From Streptomyces sp. HUAS ZL42 (lineage in GTDB: Bacteria; Actinomycetota; Actinomycetes; Streptomycetales; Streptomycetaceae), in contig NZ_CP160403.1 of NCBI RefSeq assembly GCF_040782645.1, positions 2,604,001-2,668,000 of the forward strand: a DNA stretch of 64,000 nt. The letters are read 5' to 3'. This document shows positions 26,494 to 36,265 of the stretch, in pieces. Both the position numbers and the translations under genes were made by a program. Numbering within the stretch: the stretch's first letter is position 1; each line of letters begins with the position of its first letter. Under the pieces are notes generated by a model. It saw nothing but the letters and a program-made list of their open reading frames with translations. It ran no database searches and had not been told where the DNA came from.

Positions 26494-27141
26494 TCACATG
26501 CTCCTGATCTCCCGCTCCAGCCGCGTCGCCAGCGTCAGATAGCGCGGCCGGCGTGGCACCGGCACCAGGCCGCGGATCAGGACGTGCCACATCTCGGCCA
26601 TCCTGCGGGGCAGGCGTGCGGCCGGTTCGCGCGAGCGGCCCACGACACGGGTGCCGACGAAGAAGCAGACGAGGGAGTGGGCGACGGCGTCGACATCGAC
26701 GTCCGGGTGGACGTCGGCCTCCTTGACCGCGCCGGCGAGCCTGCGCGAGACCAGGTCCAGCCATTCCGTGAACGGGTGCCGGAGCGGCGGCCGTACGTCG
26801 ACTCCACCGGTGGCGAGCCGGAGACCGGCCCTGGTGACCGGGCCCTCGACGGACAGCCGCGCTATGCCGAACGTGATGCGCATCAGGGCCTCGAGGGAGG
26901 AACAGCCCCGCTCGTCCACGTCGTTCACCACGCGGCGCGAGGCCTGGGACTGGAGTTCCATGATGGCGTGGGCCAGATCCTCCTTCGCCGCGAAGTGGAA
27001 GTACAGGGCGCCCTTGGTGACATGGGCGTGCTCGACGATGTCGCTCAGGCTCGTCGATTCGTAGCCGTGGCGGTCGAACAGGTCGGCTGCGGCCGTGATG
27101 ATCGTCGCGCGGGTCTGCTCCGCGCGTAACTGCCTCGCCAT
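26494..27141 (-). CDS. TetR-family gamma-butyrolactone receptor-like regulator
   Basis: The 215-residue protein starts with a TetR helix-turn-helix (STSLSDIVEHAHVTKGALYF ... HFAAKEDL). The rest resembles the ArpA/ScbR receptors, including a conserved ligand-pocket-type Trp in PFTEWLDLV. It is the same length as the divergent ScbR-like protein at 28293. It lies downstream of the AfsA-type synthase gene, like the pseudo-receptors of other clusters. An ARE-like palindrome 23 bp upstream of its ATG suggests control by itself or by the other receptor. The ribosome binding site is CCAGGAG. Confidence 0.9.
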   Translation of the reverse strand: MARQLRAEQTRATIITAAADLFDRHGYESTSLSDIVEHAHVTKGALYFHFAAKEDLAHAIMELQSQASRRVVNDVDERGCSSLEALMRITFGIARLSVEGPVTRAGLRLATGGVDVRPPLRHPFTEWLDLVSRRLAGAVKEADVHPDVDVDAVAHSLVCFFVGTRVVGRSREPAARLPRRMAEMWHVLIRGLVPVPRRPRYLTLATRLEREIRSM

Positions 27142-27163
27142 CGACTGAACACTCCTGGGGCGT

Positions 27164-27187
27164 AAAGAACGGGTCGTGCCGTTTGTT
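27164..27187. promoter_or_regulatory. ARE-like butyrolactone-receptor operator
   Basis: AAAGAACGG and CCGTTTGTT form an imperfect palindrome (7 of 9 positions) around a 6-base centre, 23 bp upstream of the TetR start at 27141. It resembles autoregulatory elements bound by ArpA/ScbR receptors. The prediction is by motif only. Confidence 0.55.
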
Positions 27188-27210
27188 TCTTACCCCCCGC
27201 ACACAATAAC

Positions 27211-28113
27211 TCACCCTGCGGCGACACCGACACGGCAGGCGAAGACGGTGGAGTCGCCTTGCGTTCCCACGACTTGTACGTGGGTGCCGTCGTCGCCCGT
27301 GGCCTCTATCCAGGTGGGTTCGTCCAGCTCGGCGTACCGGTGGAAGGCCGCGTGGTACGAAACCGGCGCCCGTCGGCCGGGAGTTCGCAGTCGTGCCGCC
27401 TGGCGGGCGGCCTCCAGGAGGAGCATCCCCGGGACGTGATCGAGAGGATGATCGAAGAAAACGGGGTGCCCGGTATCGACGCGTAGTTGCCAGCGGCCGG
27501 GGCGGCCGTCGGGGGCCAGGACGACGTCCGCGGGCAGCACCCGGTCCACGGCGGCGGCCGGCAGGCCGCGCGGCACGGGGAGCGGGTGGACGGTGTCCGG
27601 GGTGCGGCCGCCGCGCAGTCTGCTGTAGACGGAGGCGCCGACGCAGGTGAACGCGACATGGGCGGTCGCGACGCGGTCACCGGCACGCAGGACGTGTGCC
27701 GTGTAACGGGCGGCCGCGGGGCGCACACCGCGGTACTGGACCTCGGTGAAGTCGACCTCGACGACGAGTTCGGCCGGCAGCGCGCCGACCGCCAAGTACT
27801 GGGGAGAGGTGTCGACTTGGAATTCCTGGAGCACGAACTGGTGGTCCAGCGGCACGTCGTACTCGGTGTGCATGACCAGGGTGCCGCTCTGCCGGACCGT
27901 CTCCACGACGAGCAGCGGATCGTAGGCGGACCAGTCGTGCGACACGTGTAATCCGTGGGCGCGCGGCCACTGGGCGGACACCGAGAACCGGTCGCTTCCC
28001 GTGCGGTTCCAGCCTGTCAAGTAGGTCTCCGCGACGGCCGCGCGGTGGACGAGCTGCCGGGGGACGGTCGCCGTCAAGGGCGGGGCGTCGGCAAGCTGCC
28101 GCGGTCGAGTCAT
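27211..28113 (-). CDS. scbA: AfsA/ScbA-type gamma-butyrolactone biosynthesis enzyme
   Basis: The 300-residue protein holds two AfsA (hotdog-like) repeats. The first is around VHRAAVAETYLTGW, the second around HPVFFDHPLDHVPGMLLLEA. AfsA proteins join a beta-ketoacyl group to dihydroxyacetone phosphate, the key step in making gamma-butyrolactone signals that control secondary metabolism. The ATG at 28113 is preceded by AGGGAGAG. It is divergent from the scbR-like gene at 28293, the classical scbA-scbR layout, with a second receptor gene downstream. The exact butyrolactone made cannot be told. Confidence 0.93.
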   Translation of the reverse strand: MTRPRQLADAPPLTATVPRQLVHRAAVAETYLTGWNRTGSDRFSVSAQWPRAHGLHVSHDWSAYDPLLVVETVRQSGTLVMHTEYDVPLDHQFVLQEFQVDTSPQYLAVGALPAELVVEVDFTEVQYRGVRPAAARYTAHVLRAGDRVATAHVAFTCVGASVYSRLRGGRTPDTVHPLPVPRGLPAAAVDRVLPADVVLAPDGRPGRWQLRVDTGHPVFFDHPLDHVPGMLLLEAARQAARLRTPGRRAPVSYHAAFHRYAELDEPTWIEATGDDGTHVQVVGTQGDSTVFACRVGVAAG

Positions 28114-28178
28114 CTCTCTCCCTACGGTCCCCCGAAGGCCACGTGGACGATCGACCGTCCCCTTCGGTGAGCGTCAGC

Positions 28179-28201
28179 GTACGAGGCGACCGGTTTGTTT
28201 T
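28179..28201. promoter_or_regulatory. ARE-like site in the scbA-scbR intergenic region
   Basis: CCGGTTTGTTTT (28190-28201) is a good ARE half-site; the opposite arm (GCGTACGAGG) is poor. It lies midway between the divergent starts, where ScbR-type receptors usually bind to control both genes. Confidence 0.45.
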
Positions 28202-28292
28202 CAATGAGATAAGTTCTCGGCACCCTATGATCGGGCCGATCAGGCACACGATGGCAAGAACCGGCCGAATCGGCCGCAGTGGAGGGGCTCTC

Positions 28293-28940
28293 ATGGCGAA
28301 ACAGGAACGCGCCATCAGAACGCGCAGAGCGATCCTGGAAGCCGCCGGCGCGGTCTTCGACGAGCACGGCTACACCTCCACCACCATCTCGATGGTGCTG
28401 GAGCGCGCCGACGTCACCAAGGGTGCCCTGTACTTCCACTTCCCGTCGAAGGAGTCCCTCGCCCAGGCGGTGCTGAACGAGCAGATCCCCTTCGGGGTCG
28501 TACCGCCCCAGCCCTCCAAGGTGCAGGAGATCATCGACATGACGTTCGTCGTCGGCCAGCGGCTGCTCGACAACTCCCTGCTGCGGGGCAGCGTACGGCT
28601 GGCGGTGGACCAGGAGACCCCGGCCGGGATCGATCACGGCGAGCCGTTCCGGCAGTGGGCCGACCGGCTGACGGAGCTGCTGGAACTGGCCCGCGAGCGG
28701 GGCGAGTTGCTGCCCACGGTTCGGCCCAGGGAGACGGTGGAACTGCTCGTCGGCTCCTTCACCGGCCTCCAGTTGATGTCGCGTGCCCTGACCGGGCGCG
28801 CCGATCTCGGGGAGCGGCTGTCGGTGATGTGGTCGCACATCCTGCCGAGCATCGCGGTGCCGGGGCTGCTGCCCGCGCTCGACAGCCGGGCGGACCGCGG
28901 GTCACGGGTGCTGGCCACGCTCGAGCGTGCGGCCTCGTGA
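28293..28940 (+). CDS. scbR: ScbR/ArpA-type gamma-butyrolactone receptor (TetR family)
   Basis: The 215-residue repressor has a TetR DNA-binding domain (STTISMVLERADVTKGALYF ... HFPSKESL) and a ligand domain with the Trp in PFRQWADRL that lines the butyrolactone pocket in relatives. It should bind ARE sites and release them when the signal made by the divergent AfsA-type enzyme accumulates. The ATG at 28293 has GTGGAGGGG upstream; the frame is open further up, but without a better start. The last codons lie in a tandem repeat that continues past the stop. Confidence 0.92.
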   Translation: MAKQERAIRTRRAILEAAGAVFDEHGYTSTTISMVLERADVTKGALYFHFPSKESLAQAVLNEQIPFGVVPPQPSKVQEIIDMTFVVGQRLLDNSLLRGSVRLAVDQETPAGIDHGEPFRQWADRLTELLELARERGELLPTVRPRETVELLVGSFTGLQLMSRALTGRADLGERLSVMWSHILPSIAVPGLLPALDSRADRGSRVLATLERAAS

Positions 28941-29000
28941 CTTACGTGCGGCCTCATGACTCCGTGCGGCCTCATGACTTCCGTGCGGCCTCATGACGTA
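28926..29000. repeat. Four tandem copies of an 18-19 bp unit across the scbR stop codon
   Basis: CGTGCGGCCTCRTGACT recurs at 28926, 28945, 28963 and 28982, with a decayed fifth copy after 29000. The first copy encodes the last residues and stop of the ScbR-like protein, and every copy carries the same TGA context, so the 3' end of the gene has been duplicated in tandem. Confidence 0.85.
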
Positions 29001-29027
29001 TGCACGGCTCTGTGACGTACGAGAAAA

Positions 29028-29069
29028 GGGCGGGCCGGCCGGTGCCCATCCGCACCGGCCGGCCCGCCC
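29028..29069 (-). terminator. Strong rho-independent-like terminator of the S8 protease gene
   Basis: A perfect 18-bp stem (GGGCGGGCCGGCCGGTGC and its complement) closes a 6-base loop. On the minus strand it is followed by TTTT. It lies 36 bp after the S8 protease stop and between convergent genes, so it may also stop the scbR transcript. Confidence 0.85.
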
Positions 29070-29105
29070 GCCGAAGGGGACTCCTCGTAGGAGGGACCCG
29101 TTCGC

Positions 29106-30905
29106 TCAGAAGGTCAGCTTCCAGCTGTTGAGCGTGCCCGTGTCCTGCGCGGCCACGTCCTGGACCTTCAGCTTCCAGGTGCCGCCCGCGACCTCGCTGG
29201 AGGCGTTCACCGTGTAGGTGGTGTTGACGTTGTCCGCGGAGTCGGAGGAGCTGGAGGACTTCAGGCGGTACGTCGAACCGTCCGGGGCCACCAGGTCGAT
29301 GACCAGGTCACCGCGGTAGGTGTGGGTGATGTCGACGGCGACCTTCAGGGTCGAGGGCGCGTTGCCGCTGATGCCGCTGACGGCGATGGAGGACGTGATC
29401 GCCGAGCCGTTGTCGGGGATGGCGACCGCGGTGGTGTTGGAGAAGGTGGTGCCCCCCGTGGAGCCGCCGCTCACCGCCTGCACCGTCTTCGCGGCGTCCG
29501 CCAGACCCGCACCGCAGCCGCCGGAGCAGGAGCCGGGCAGCGCACGGGCGTTGGCCTTGATGGCCGACTCGATCTGGGCCGGGGTCAGCGAGGAGTTCGC
29601 CGACTTCATCAGCGCGACCAGGCCCGCGATGTGCGGAGTGGCCATGCTGGTGCCCTGGTAGTAGGCGTACGACTCGGTGGACGGCGTCTTGCTGCCGGAG
29701 TTCAGCGTGGACAGGATGCCGTTGGCGGTGCCGGTGCTGGTCTGGCCGCCGGGCGCCGAGATGTCCACGAGGGAGCCGTAGTTGGAGTAGGACGCCTTGG
29801 CGCCGGAGCGGTTGGTCGCGGCGACCGAGATGACGTTGTTGCAGTTGCCGGGCGAGTGGTTGGCCACGTTGTCGTTCTCGTTGCCCGCGGCCACGACGAC
29901 GGTCGTACCGCGGTTCACGGCGGCGGTGATGGCGCTCTGCGTCGCCGAGGTGCAGGCCCCGTCGCCGCCCAGGCTCATGTTGATGACCTTGGCGACGTTG
30001 GTGTTGGCGGGCACGCCGGAGACGCTGCCGCCGGACGCCCAGGTGATGGCGTCGATGATGTCGGAGTCGTAGCCGCCGCACTTGCCGAGCACGCGGAGGG
30101 GCGAGATCTTCGCGCCGTACGCGATGCCCGCGACGCCCTTGCCGTTGTTGGTGACCGCGGCGATGGTGCCGGCCACGTGGGTGCCGTGCCAGGAAGAGCT
30201 GCTGGAGCCGGTGCCGGCACCGCACTCGTCGGTCGCGTACCAGTCACCCGGGTCGGCCGGGTTGCTGTCGCGGCCGTTGCCGTCCACGGAGACGGCGGTG
30301 TCGGAGATGAAGTCGTAGCCGGCGACGATGTTCGCGCCGAGGTCGGAGTGGGTGACGTAACCGGTGTCGATGACGGCGACGGTGACGCCGGTGCCGGTCG
30401 TGGTCGACCAGGCCCCGGGCACGTTCATGCCGGCCGTGGTCTCGTACAGGTCCCACTGCTTGGCGTACTCGGTGTCGTTCGGGTCGGCCTTCGGCTTGTT
30501 CAGGCGGTCCGGTACGACATAGGCGACCTGCGGGTCCGCCTTGTACTCGGCGACGACGTCGGCGACGTCGGCCTTGGTGACGTTCTCGCCCAGGTCGACG
30601 AGGGCGGCGCCGGTGCCGAGACGGCGCTGGAAGTCGACGTCCTCGCCGGCCTCCTTGCCCTTGGCGGCGGCGTCGGCCTCGGCGGCCGTGTTCGACTTGG
30701 CCTCGGCGGCGCCGGACTTGTAGCCGACGATGAGGCGCTCGGCCGGGGCACCGGGGGCTGCCTCGGTCAGCGCGGCCGGGACCGCGGCTTCCTGGGTGGC
30801 GGGTTCCTGGGCCACCGCCACGGAGGCGGTACCGGCCGTCAGCAGGGCAGCGGACACCGCGGCGACGGATATCAGGTTCCGTCTGAGAGAAGGAGAGGTA
30901 CGCAA
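29106..30905 (-). CDS. Secreted S8 subtilisin-family protease with C-terminal P domain
   Basis: The 599-residue preproenzyme has a signal peptide (residues 1-32), an I9-type inhibitory propeptide (APAERLIVGYKSG ... VAYVVPDRLNKP) and an S8 catalytic domain. The triad is visible: Asp in VAVIDTGYV, His in WHGTHVAGT and Ser in QGTSMATPHIAG. A C-terminal proprotein convertase P domain (FSNTTAVAIPDNG ... THTYRGDLVIDLVAPDG) follows from about residue 490. It acts as an extracellular endopeptidase. The SSI-type inhibitor encoded at 12979-13422 is a plausible regulator, as SSI proteins bind subtilisins tightly. Confidence 0.96.
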   Translation of the reverse strand: MRTSPSLRRNLISVAAVSAALLTAGTASVAVAQEPATQEAAVPAALTEAAPGAPAERLIVGYKSGAAEAKSNTAAEADAAAKGKEAGEDVDFQRRLGTGAALVDLGENVTKADVADVVAEYKADPQVAYVVPDRLNKPKADPNDTEYAKQWDLYETTAGMNVPGAWSTTTGTGVTVAVIDTGYVTHSDLGANIVAGYDFISDTAVSVDGNGRDSNPADPGDWYATDECGAGTGSSSSSWHGTHVAGTIAAVTNNGKGVAGIAYGAKISPLRVLGKCGGYDSDIIDAITWASGGSVSGVPANTNVAKVINMSLGGDGACTSATQSAITAAVNRGTTVVVAAGNENDNVANHSPGNCNNVISVAATNRSGAKASYSNYGSLVDISAPGGQTSTGTANGILSTLNSGSKTPSTESYAYYQGTSMATPHIAGLVALMKSANSSLTPAQIESAIKANARALPGSCSGGCGAGLADAAKTVQAVSGGSTGGTTFSNTTAVAIPDNGSAITSSIAVSGISGNAPSTLKVAVDITHTYRGDLVIDLVAPDGSTYRLKSSSSSDSADNVNTTYTVNASSEVAGGTWKLKVQDVAAQDTGTLNSWKLTF

Positions 30906-31273
30906 AGGCTTGCCTTTCGTGGCCGTACTCCGGGCATCGCGGAGCGGCGGTGGGGTCGCTTCGTCGTCGAAGCGGAGGGGGGTGGTTCGAAAGAAAAGCG
31001 ACGCGTTGGCCGGCCAGGCGCGTGGACCGCCGACCCGTGAAAGGGGTTACCTGTGGGTCGGCTGCGCTCGAACGATAGGCAAAGAGAAGGTCACAGGGAT
31101 ACGGGGGAAACCCTCGATCCGGCTGGAAACACACCCTCGGCGTCGGCCAGTTGACAGCGAATGCCCCATACGCCCGGGCACCACCGGCGCCGCCGCGCAC
31201 TGAACGCGCCGCGCCGGATTCGCGTACTCCACGGGAGCAGACCGTTCCCGTTCCGGCCGAGGAGACGTTCCGG
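30906..31273. other. Intergenic region between divergent secreted-enzyme genes
   Basis: These 368 bp separate the start codons of the S8 protease (minus) and the LPMO (plus) and must hold both promoters. A TTGACA lies at 31151, but no matching -10 box at the proper distance was found. No gene or clear operator is seen. Confidence 0.4.
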
Positions 31274-32179
31274 ATGCCCCGGATGACCGCACACCGCACC
31301 GCCGTGAGCCCCCTGCTGCTGGGCGTGTGGGCCGCGGGGCCCGCCCAGGCGCACGGCGCCCCGACGGATCCGGTCAGCCGGGTGTACGCCTGCTCCCCCG
31401 ACGGGGGTTCCGCGGCCCGGTCCGCGGCATGCCGGGCGGCCGTCGCCGCGAACGGCCAGTCCTTCGATGCCTGGGACAATCTGCGGGTCGCGAACGTGAA
31501 CGGACGGGACCGCCGGACCATTCCCGACGGCCGGTTGTGCAGTGGCGGGCTGCCCGCCTACAAGGGCCTCGACCTCGCACGTGCGGACTGGCCGTCGACC
31601 CGTCTCACGCCGGGCGGGACGCTGACGATGACGTACGTCTCGACGATCCCGCACACCGGCACGTTCAAGCTGTATCTGACAAAACCCGGGTACGACCCGT
31701 CCAAGCCGCTCAAGTGGTCCGACCTGCCGACCCAGCCGTTCGCGGAGGTGAAGGACCCCGCGCTGACGGACGGCGCCTACCACCTCCGGGCGAAGCTGCC
31801 AGCCGACCGGACGGGGCGTCAGGTCCTGTACACCATCTGGCAGAACAGCAGCACACCCGACACGTACTACTCGTGCTCGGACGTGGTGTTCCCGGAGGCG
31901 AAGGCGTCATCTCCGACACCGGCGGCGGGCGGGAAGCAGAGCCGGGCGAGCGCCACTCCTCCGGCACCGTCGGAGAGCACCGCGCCCACAAGCCCCTCGC
32001 CGTCCGAGTCGGCCGCACCGACCTCCGCTCCCGCAGCGGCCGCCGCCACTCCGCAGAGCACCCCGGTGGCCTCGACCACCGGTTCGGGGCCCTCCGCGCC
32101 GATGCTGGCAGGCGGCGCCGCGGCGGTGCTGGTGCTCACCGGCGGCGCCGCCCTCGTTCTACGCCTGCGCCGGCGCTGA
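31274..32179 (+). CDS. AA10 lytic polysaccharide monooxygenase with C-terminal membrane anchor
   Basis: The 301-residue protein has a signal peptide ending PAQA before His. The mature N-terminus HGAPTDPVSRVYAC supplies the first ligand of the copper histidine brace; the second is in STIPHTGTFKLYLT. The AA10 domain (about 170 residues) ends with IWQNSSTPDTYYSCSDVVF. A Ser/Pro/Thr/Ala-rich linker and a C-terminal hydrophobic helix followed by RLRRR come next, without an LPXTG-type motif, so it is probably held in the membrane. AA10 enzymes cleave chitin or cellulose oxidatively. The ATG at 31274 has GAGGAG upstream. Decayed tandem copies of its 3' end follow. Confidence 0.93.
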   Translation: MPRMTAHRTAVSPLLLGVWAAGPAQAHGAPTDPVSRVYACSPDGGSAARSAACRAAVAANGQSFDAWDNLRVANVNGRDRRTIPDGRLCSGGLPAYKGLDLARADWPSTRLTPGGTLTMTYVSTIPHTGTFKLYLTKPGYDPSKPLKWSDLPTQPFAEVKDPALTDGAYHLRAKLPADRTGRQVLYTIWQNSSTPDTYYSCSDVVFPEAKASSPTPAAGGKQSRASATPPAPSESTAPTSPSPSESAAPTSAPAAAAATPQSTPVASTTGSGPSAPMLAGGAAAVLVLTGGAALVLRLRRR

Positions 32180-32672
32180 ACGCGCACACGCCGGGCGAAC
32201 GCCACTTCCCCCCGCGAAGGCGGAGACAACGCCGCCCTGACCCTCTCCTACCGGCGCATCCTTCGCCCCACAGAACACCCCGGTGGCCTCGACCACCGGT
32301 TCGGGACGCTCGCCGCCCGTGCCGGCAGGCGGCGCCGCAGCGGTGCTGGTGCTCACCGGCGGCGCCGCCCTCGTTCTACGCCTGCGCCGGCGCTGAACGC
32401 GCACACGCCGGGCGAACGCCACTCCCGCGACGAAGGCGGAGACAACCGCCATCCTGAACCCTCGCCGGGCGAGGGCCACTCCCCCGCGAAGGCGGAGACA
32501 ACCACCGTCCTGTGCCCTCGCCTGCCGAGAGGACCGGCCGTCCTTCGCCCCGCAGAGCACCCCGGTGGCCTCGACCACCGGTCCAGGACGCTCCCGCCAA
32601 TGCCGACAGGCGGCGCCGCGGTGCTGGTGCTCACCGGCGGCGCCGCCCTGCTCTGCGCCTGCGTCGGCGCCG
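32051..32672. repeat. Three decayed tandem copies of the LPMO gene 3' end
   Basis: The segment encoding the last residues of the LPMO (from STPVAST through the transmembrane helix to the stop) plus about 50 bp of trailer occurs at 32051-32232. It recurs with changes at 32269-32447 and, shorter, at 32551-32672. A sub-block ending GCGAAGGCGGAGACAAC is present at 32214, 32430 and 32486. Copies 2 and 3 have no start codons of their own. This fills the 512 bp between the LPMO and the next gene. Confidence 0.85.
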
Positions 32673-32691
32673 AACTTGTGTGGGTTCTAGG

Positions 32692-34048
<1,357 letters not shown>

Positions 34049-34738
34049 ATGGCCTCGTCCGCCGAGAACACCCCCGAGAACCCGGAAAGCGGTTCCGAAA
34101 TCGAAGCGTCCACAGCCGCCGGGAGCACCGGAGGGCCCCAGAGACGCGGGCGGGTCCGGCTGCGCCGCGCCGCGGTGATGGCGGTGCCGGCCGCCGCGGT
34201 CGCCGCGGGACTCGCCATCCTCACCGCCGAGGGCGCCCTCGGTGTCCAGTTCGCCATCTCCGGCATGCCGTTCGTGGTCACCGCCGACAAGCTCGAAGGC
34301 CAGGGATTCGAGCAGTTCGGCGCACTGGACAACATGATCGAGAACAGCCCCAACCAGGGCGACACCGGAGGCCAGGTCCTGGTCGTCACCTCCGTGGTGA
34401 AGAAGGGCAAGCTGACCAACCTCTGCCAGAGCGTCGACCTCGGCGGCATCCAGCTCGTCCTCACCGCCGGCAGCGGGTCCACGCCGGTGAGCGTGGAGAA
34501 CCTGACCATCGACTCCGACGACATCAAGGGCGACGCCGAGTTCAACAACATCGAGATCGGCCGCGACTCCAGCACCTTCGACAAGGCCGGTGTCCAGGGC
34601 CCCGCGGGCGTCTACGGCCAGCAGGCGGACACGGTTCTCATCAAGAACCTGTACCAGCACAACTACGCGTCCACCGCGGCCGTGTTCAAGCTTCCGGGCC
34701 TGCACATGCGGTTCGGCAGCGAGGGTTGCACGCAGTGA
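34049..34738 (+). CDS. DUF6230 family membrane-associated protein
   Basis: The 229-residue protein has a polar N-terminal region, a single hydrophobic segment (VMAVPAAAVAAGLAILTAEG) that may be a signal or an anchor, and a conserved domain with VQFAISGMPFVVTADKLEG, QVLVVTSVVKKGKLTNLCQS and FKLPGLHMRFGSEGCTQ. It belongs to the actinobacterial DUF6230 family, whose function is unknown; older labels such as cholesterol esterase have no support here. Of several ATGs, the one at 34049 has GGGAG seven bases upstream. It is followed by the DUF6114 gene with a GTGA overlap. Confidence 0.85.
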   Translation: MASSAENTPENPESGSEIEASTAAGSTGGPQRRGRVRLRRAAVMAVPAAAVAAGLAILTAEGALGVQFAISGMPFVVTADKLEGQGFEQFGALDNMIENSPNQGDTGGQVLVVTSVVKKGKLTNLCQSVDLGGIQLVLTAGSGSTPVSVENLTIDSDDIKGDAEFNNIEIGRDSSTFDKAGVQGPAGVYGQQADTVLIKNLYQHNYASTAAVFKLPGLHMRFGSEGCTQ

Positions 34739-35175
34739 ACCGCTTCGAGGACTGGAAGGGTCGCTTCCTGCACTGGCGGGTACGCCGGCCCTTCGCGGGC
34801 GGGGTACTGCTCGCCCTGGGCGGCGCCGAGATCCTGCTGACCATGAAGGCACCGCTTCCGGTCATCCTGCACGTCGGCATGCAGGGCCTGGCGGGCTACC
34901 TCCTGCCCGCCCTGATGCTGGTCTGCGGGCTGCTGATCCTCTTCAACCCGGCTCAGCGCCTGTTCTACTCGATCATCGGCATCATGCTCTCCCTGGGCAC
35001 GTGGCTCACCTCGAACATCGGCGGCTTCGTGATCGGCCTCCTCTTCGGGGCCGTAGGCAGCTGCCTGACGTTCGGCTGGCTCCCGGACCAGGAGCCCCGC
35101 GTCAGCCGCCGGCAGCGACGCAAGCAGAGGGACATCCTCAGCAAGAGCGGGGACGCCTCACTGGGGCAGGCCTGA
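34735..35175 (+). CDS. DUF6114 family membrane protein
   Basis: The 146-residue protein has about four transmembrane helices (FAGGVLLALGGAEILLTM, LAGYLLPALMLVCGLLILF, FYSIIGIMLSLGTWLTSN, FVIGLLFGAVGSCLTFGWL) and a basic C-terminal tail. It is always seen next to DUF6230, and here its GTG at 34735 overlaps the DUF6230 stop, so the two proteins are likely made in fixed ratio and may form one membrane complex. No catalytic motif is visible. Confidence 0.88.
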   Translation: MNRFEDWKGRFLHWRVRRPFAGGVLLALGGAEILLTMKAPLPVILHVGMQGLAGYLLPALMLVCGLLILFNPAQRLFYSIIGIMLSLGTWLTSNIGGFVIGLLFGAVGSCLTFGWLPDQEPRVSRRQRRKQRDILSKSGDASLGQA

Positions 35176-35458
35176 CGGCTCCGTGAACCCGGGCGGGCGG
35201 CCACCTGCCCGGGTTCAGTCGTGCTCCGCCGGCTGACGGCACGGAGATCGTCGCCATCACGCCCCCGCCCACGGGGACCGCCACTTGACCAGCGACCAGG
35301 CACCGCGCGCCCCCGTCAACCTTTTTCTCTCCACTGACGCCCGGTTTCCTCGCGCAAAAGAATCCGGAAGACGAAGTCCCGCTTCTCGTCAACAACCCGC
35401 GGCAGATGGGAAGTTGAAGGTCGTGCGTATCGACACCACGCCCCGAGGGGAGCCGCAT

Positions 35459-36262
35459 GTGACCGCCAACGACCGCATCGACACCGAAACCGCGCACTCC
35501 GCACGGATTTACGACTACATCATCGGCGGCAAGAACCATTACCCGGCGGACCGGGAAGCCGGGGACGCCATGTGCCGGGAGTGGCCCGCTCTGCCCGTCC
35601 ACATGCGGGCCAACCGCGACTTCATGAACCGCGCCGTGCGCCACCTCGCCCGGGAGGCGGGGATACGGCAGTTCCTCGACATCGGCAGCGGTATCCCCAC
35701 CTCGCCGAACATCCACGAGATGGCCCAGGAGGCGGCGCCGGACTCCCGGGTCGTCTACGTCGACAACGACCCCCTGGTCCTGACGCTGTCCCGGGAGCTG
35801 CTGAACAGCACGCCGGAGGGCCGCACCGCCTACCTGGAGGCGGACATGCTCGATCCGGCGAGCATCCTGGACGCCCCCGAGTTCCGTACGACCATCGACC
35901 CGACCAGGCCCGTCGCCCTCACCGTCATCGCGATCGTGCACTTCCTGCTCGACGAACACGACGCCGTCGGCATCGTGCGCCGCCTCCTCGACCCCCTCCC
36001 CCCGGGCAGCCACCTGGCGATGTCCATCGGCACCGCCGACTTCGCGCCGGAGGAGGTCGGCCGCGTCGCCCGCGAGTACGCGGCCCGCGGCATGCCGATG
36101 CGGCTGCGCACGCTCGCCGAGGCCGGGGAGTTCTTCACGGGCCTCGACCTGGTCGGCCCCGGAATCGTCCAGGTCCACAAGTGGCACCCCGACGGCACGG
36201 GCACGGAGGTCGTCCGGGACGAGGACATCGCGATGTACGGGGCTGTGGCGCGCAAGCCTTAG
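35459..36262 (+). CDS. SAM-dependent methyltransferase (DUF574 family)
   Basis: The 267-residue protein belongs to the large Streptomyces DUF574 methyltransferase group. It begins with TANDRIDTETAHSARIYDYI and IGGKNHYPADREA and has the SAM-binding FLDIGSGIPTSPNIHEMAQ and VVYVDNDPLV motifs, then HFLLDEHDAVG. The GTG at 35459 lies six bases after GAGGGGAG, so I prefer it to the longer frame opening at TTG 35285. The methylated substrate is unknown for the whole group. The 283 bp before it hold nothing recognisable. A short inverted-repeat element starts four bases after its stop. Confidence 0.9.
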   Translation: MTANDRIDTETAHSARIYDYIIGGKNHYPADREAGDAMCREWPALPVHMRANRDFMNRAVRHLAREAGIRQFLDIGSGIPTSPNIHEMAQEAAPDSRVVYVDNDPLVLTLSRELLNSTPEGRTAYLEADMLDPASILDAPEFRTTIDPTRPVALTVIAIVHFLLDEHDAVGIVRRLLDPLPPGSHLAMSIGTADFAPEEVGRVAREYAARGMPMRLRTLAEAGEFFTGLDLVGPGIVQVHKWHPDGTGTEVVRDEDIAMYGAVARKP

Positions 36263-36265
36263 TCA

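Noticed and set aside
31274..32179. Sortase-anchored LPMO
   Set aside because: The C-terminal hydrophobic helix and RLRRR tail look like a sorting signal, but no LPxTG, LAxTG or similar motif precedes them.
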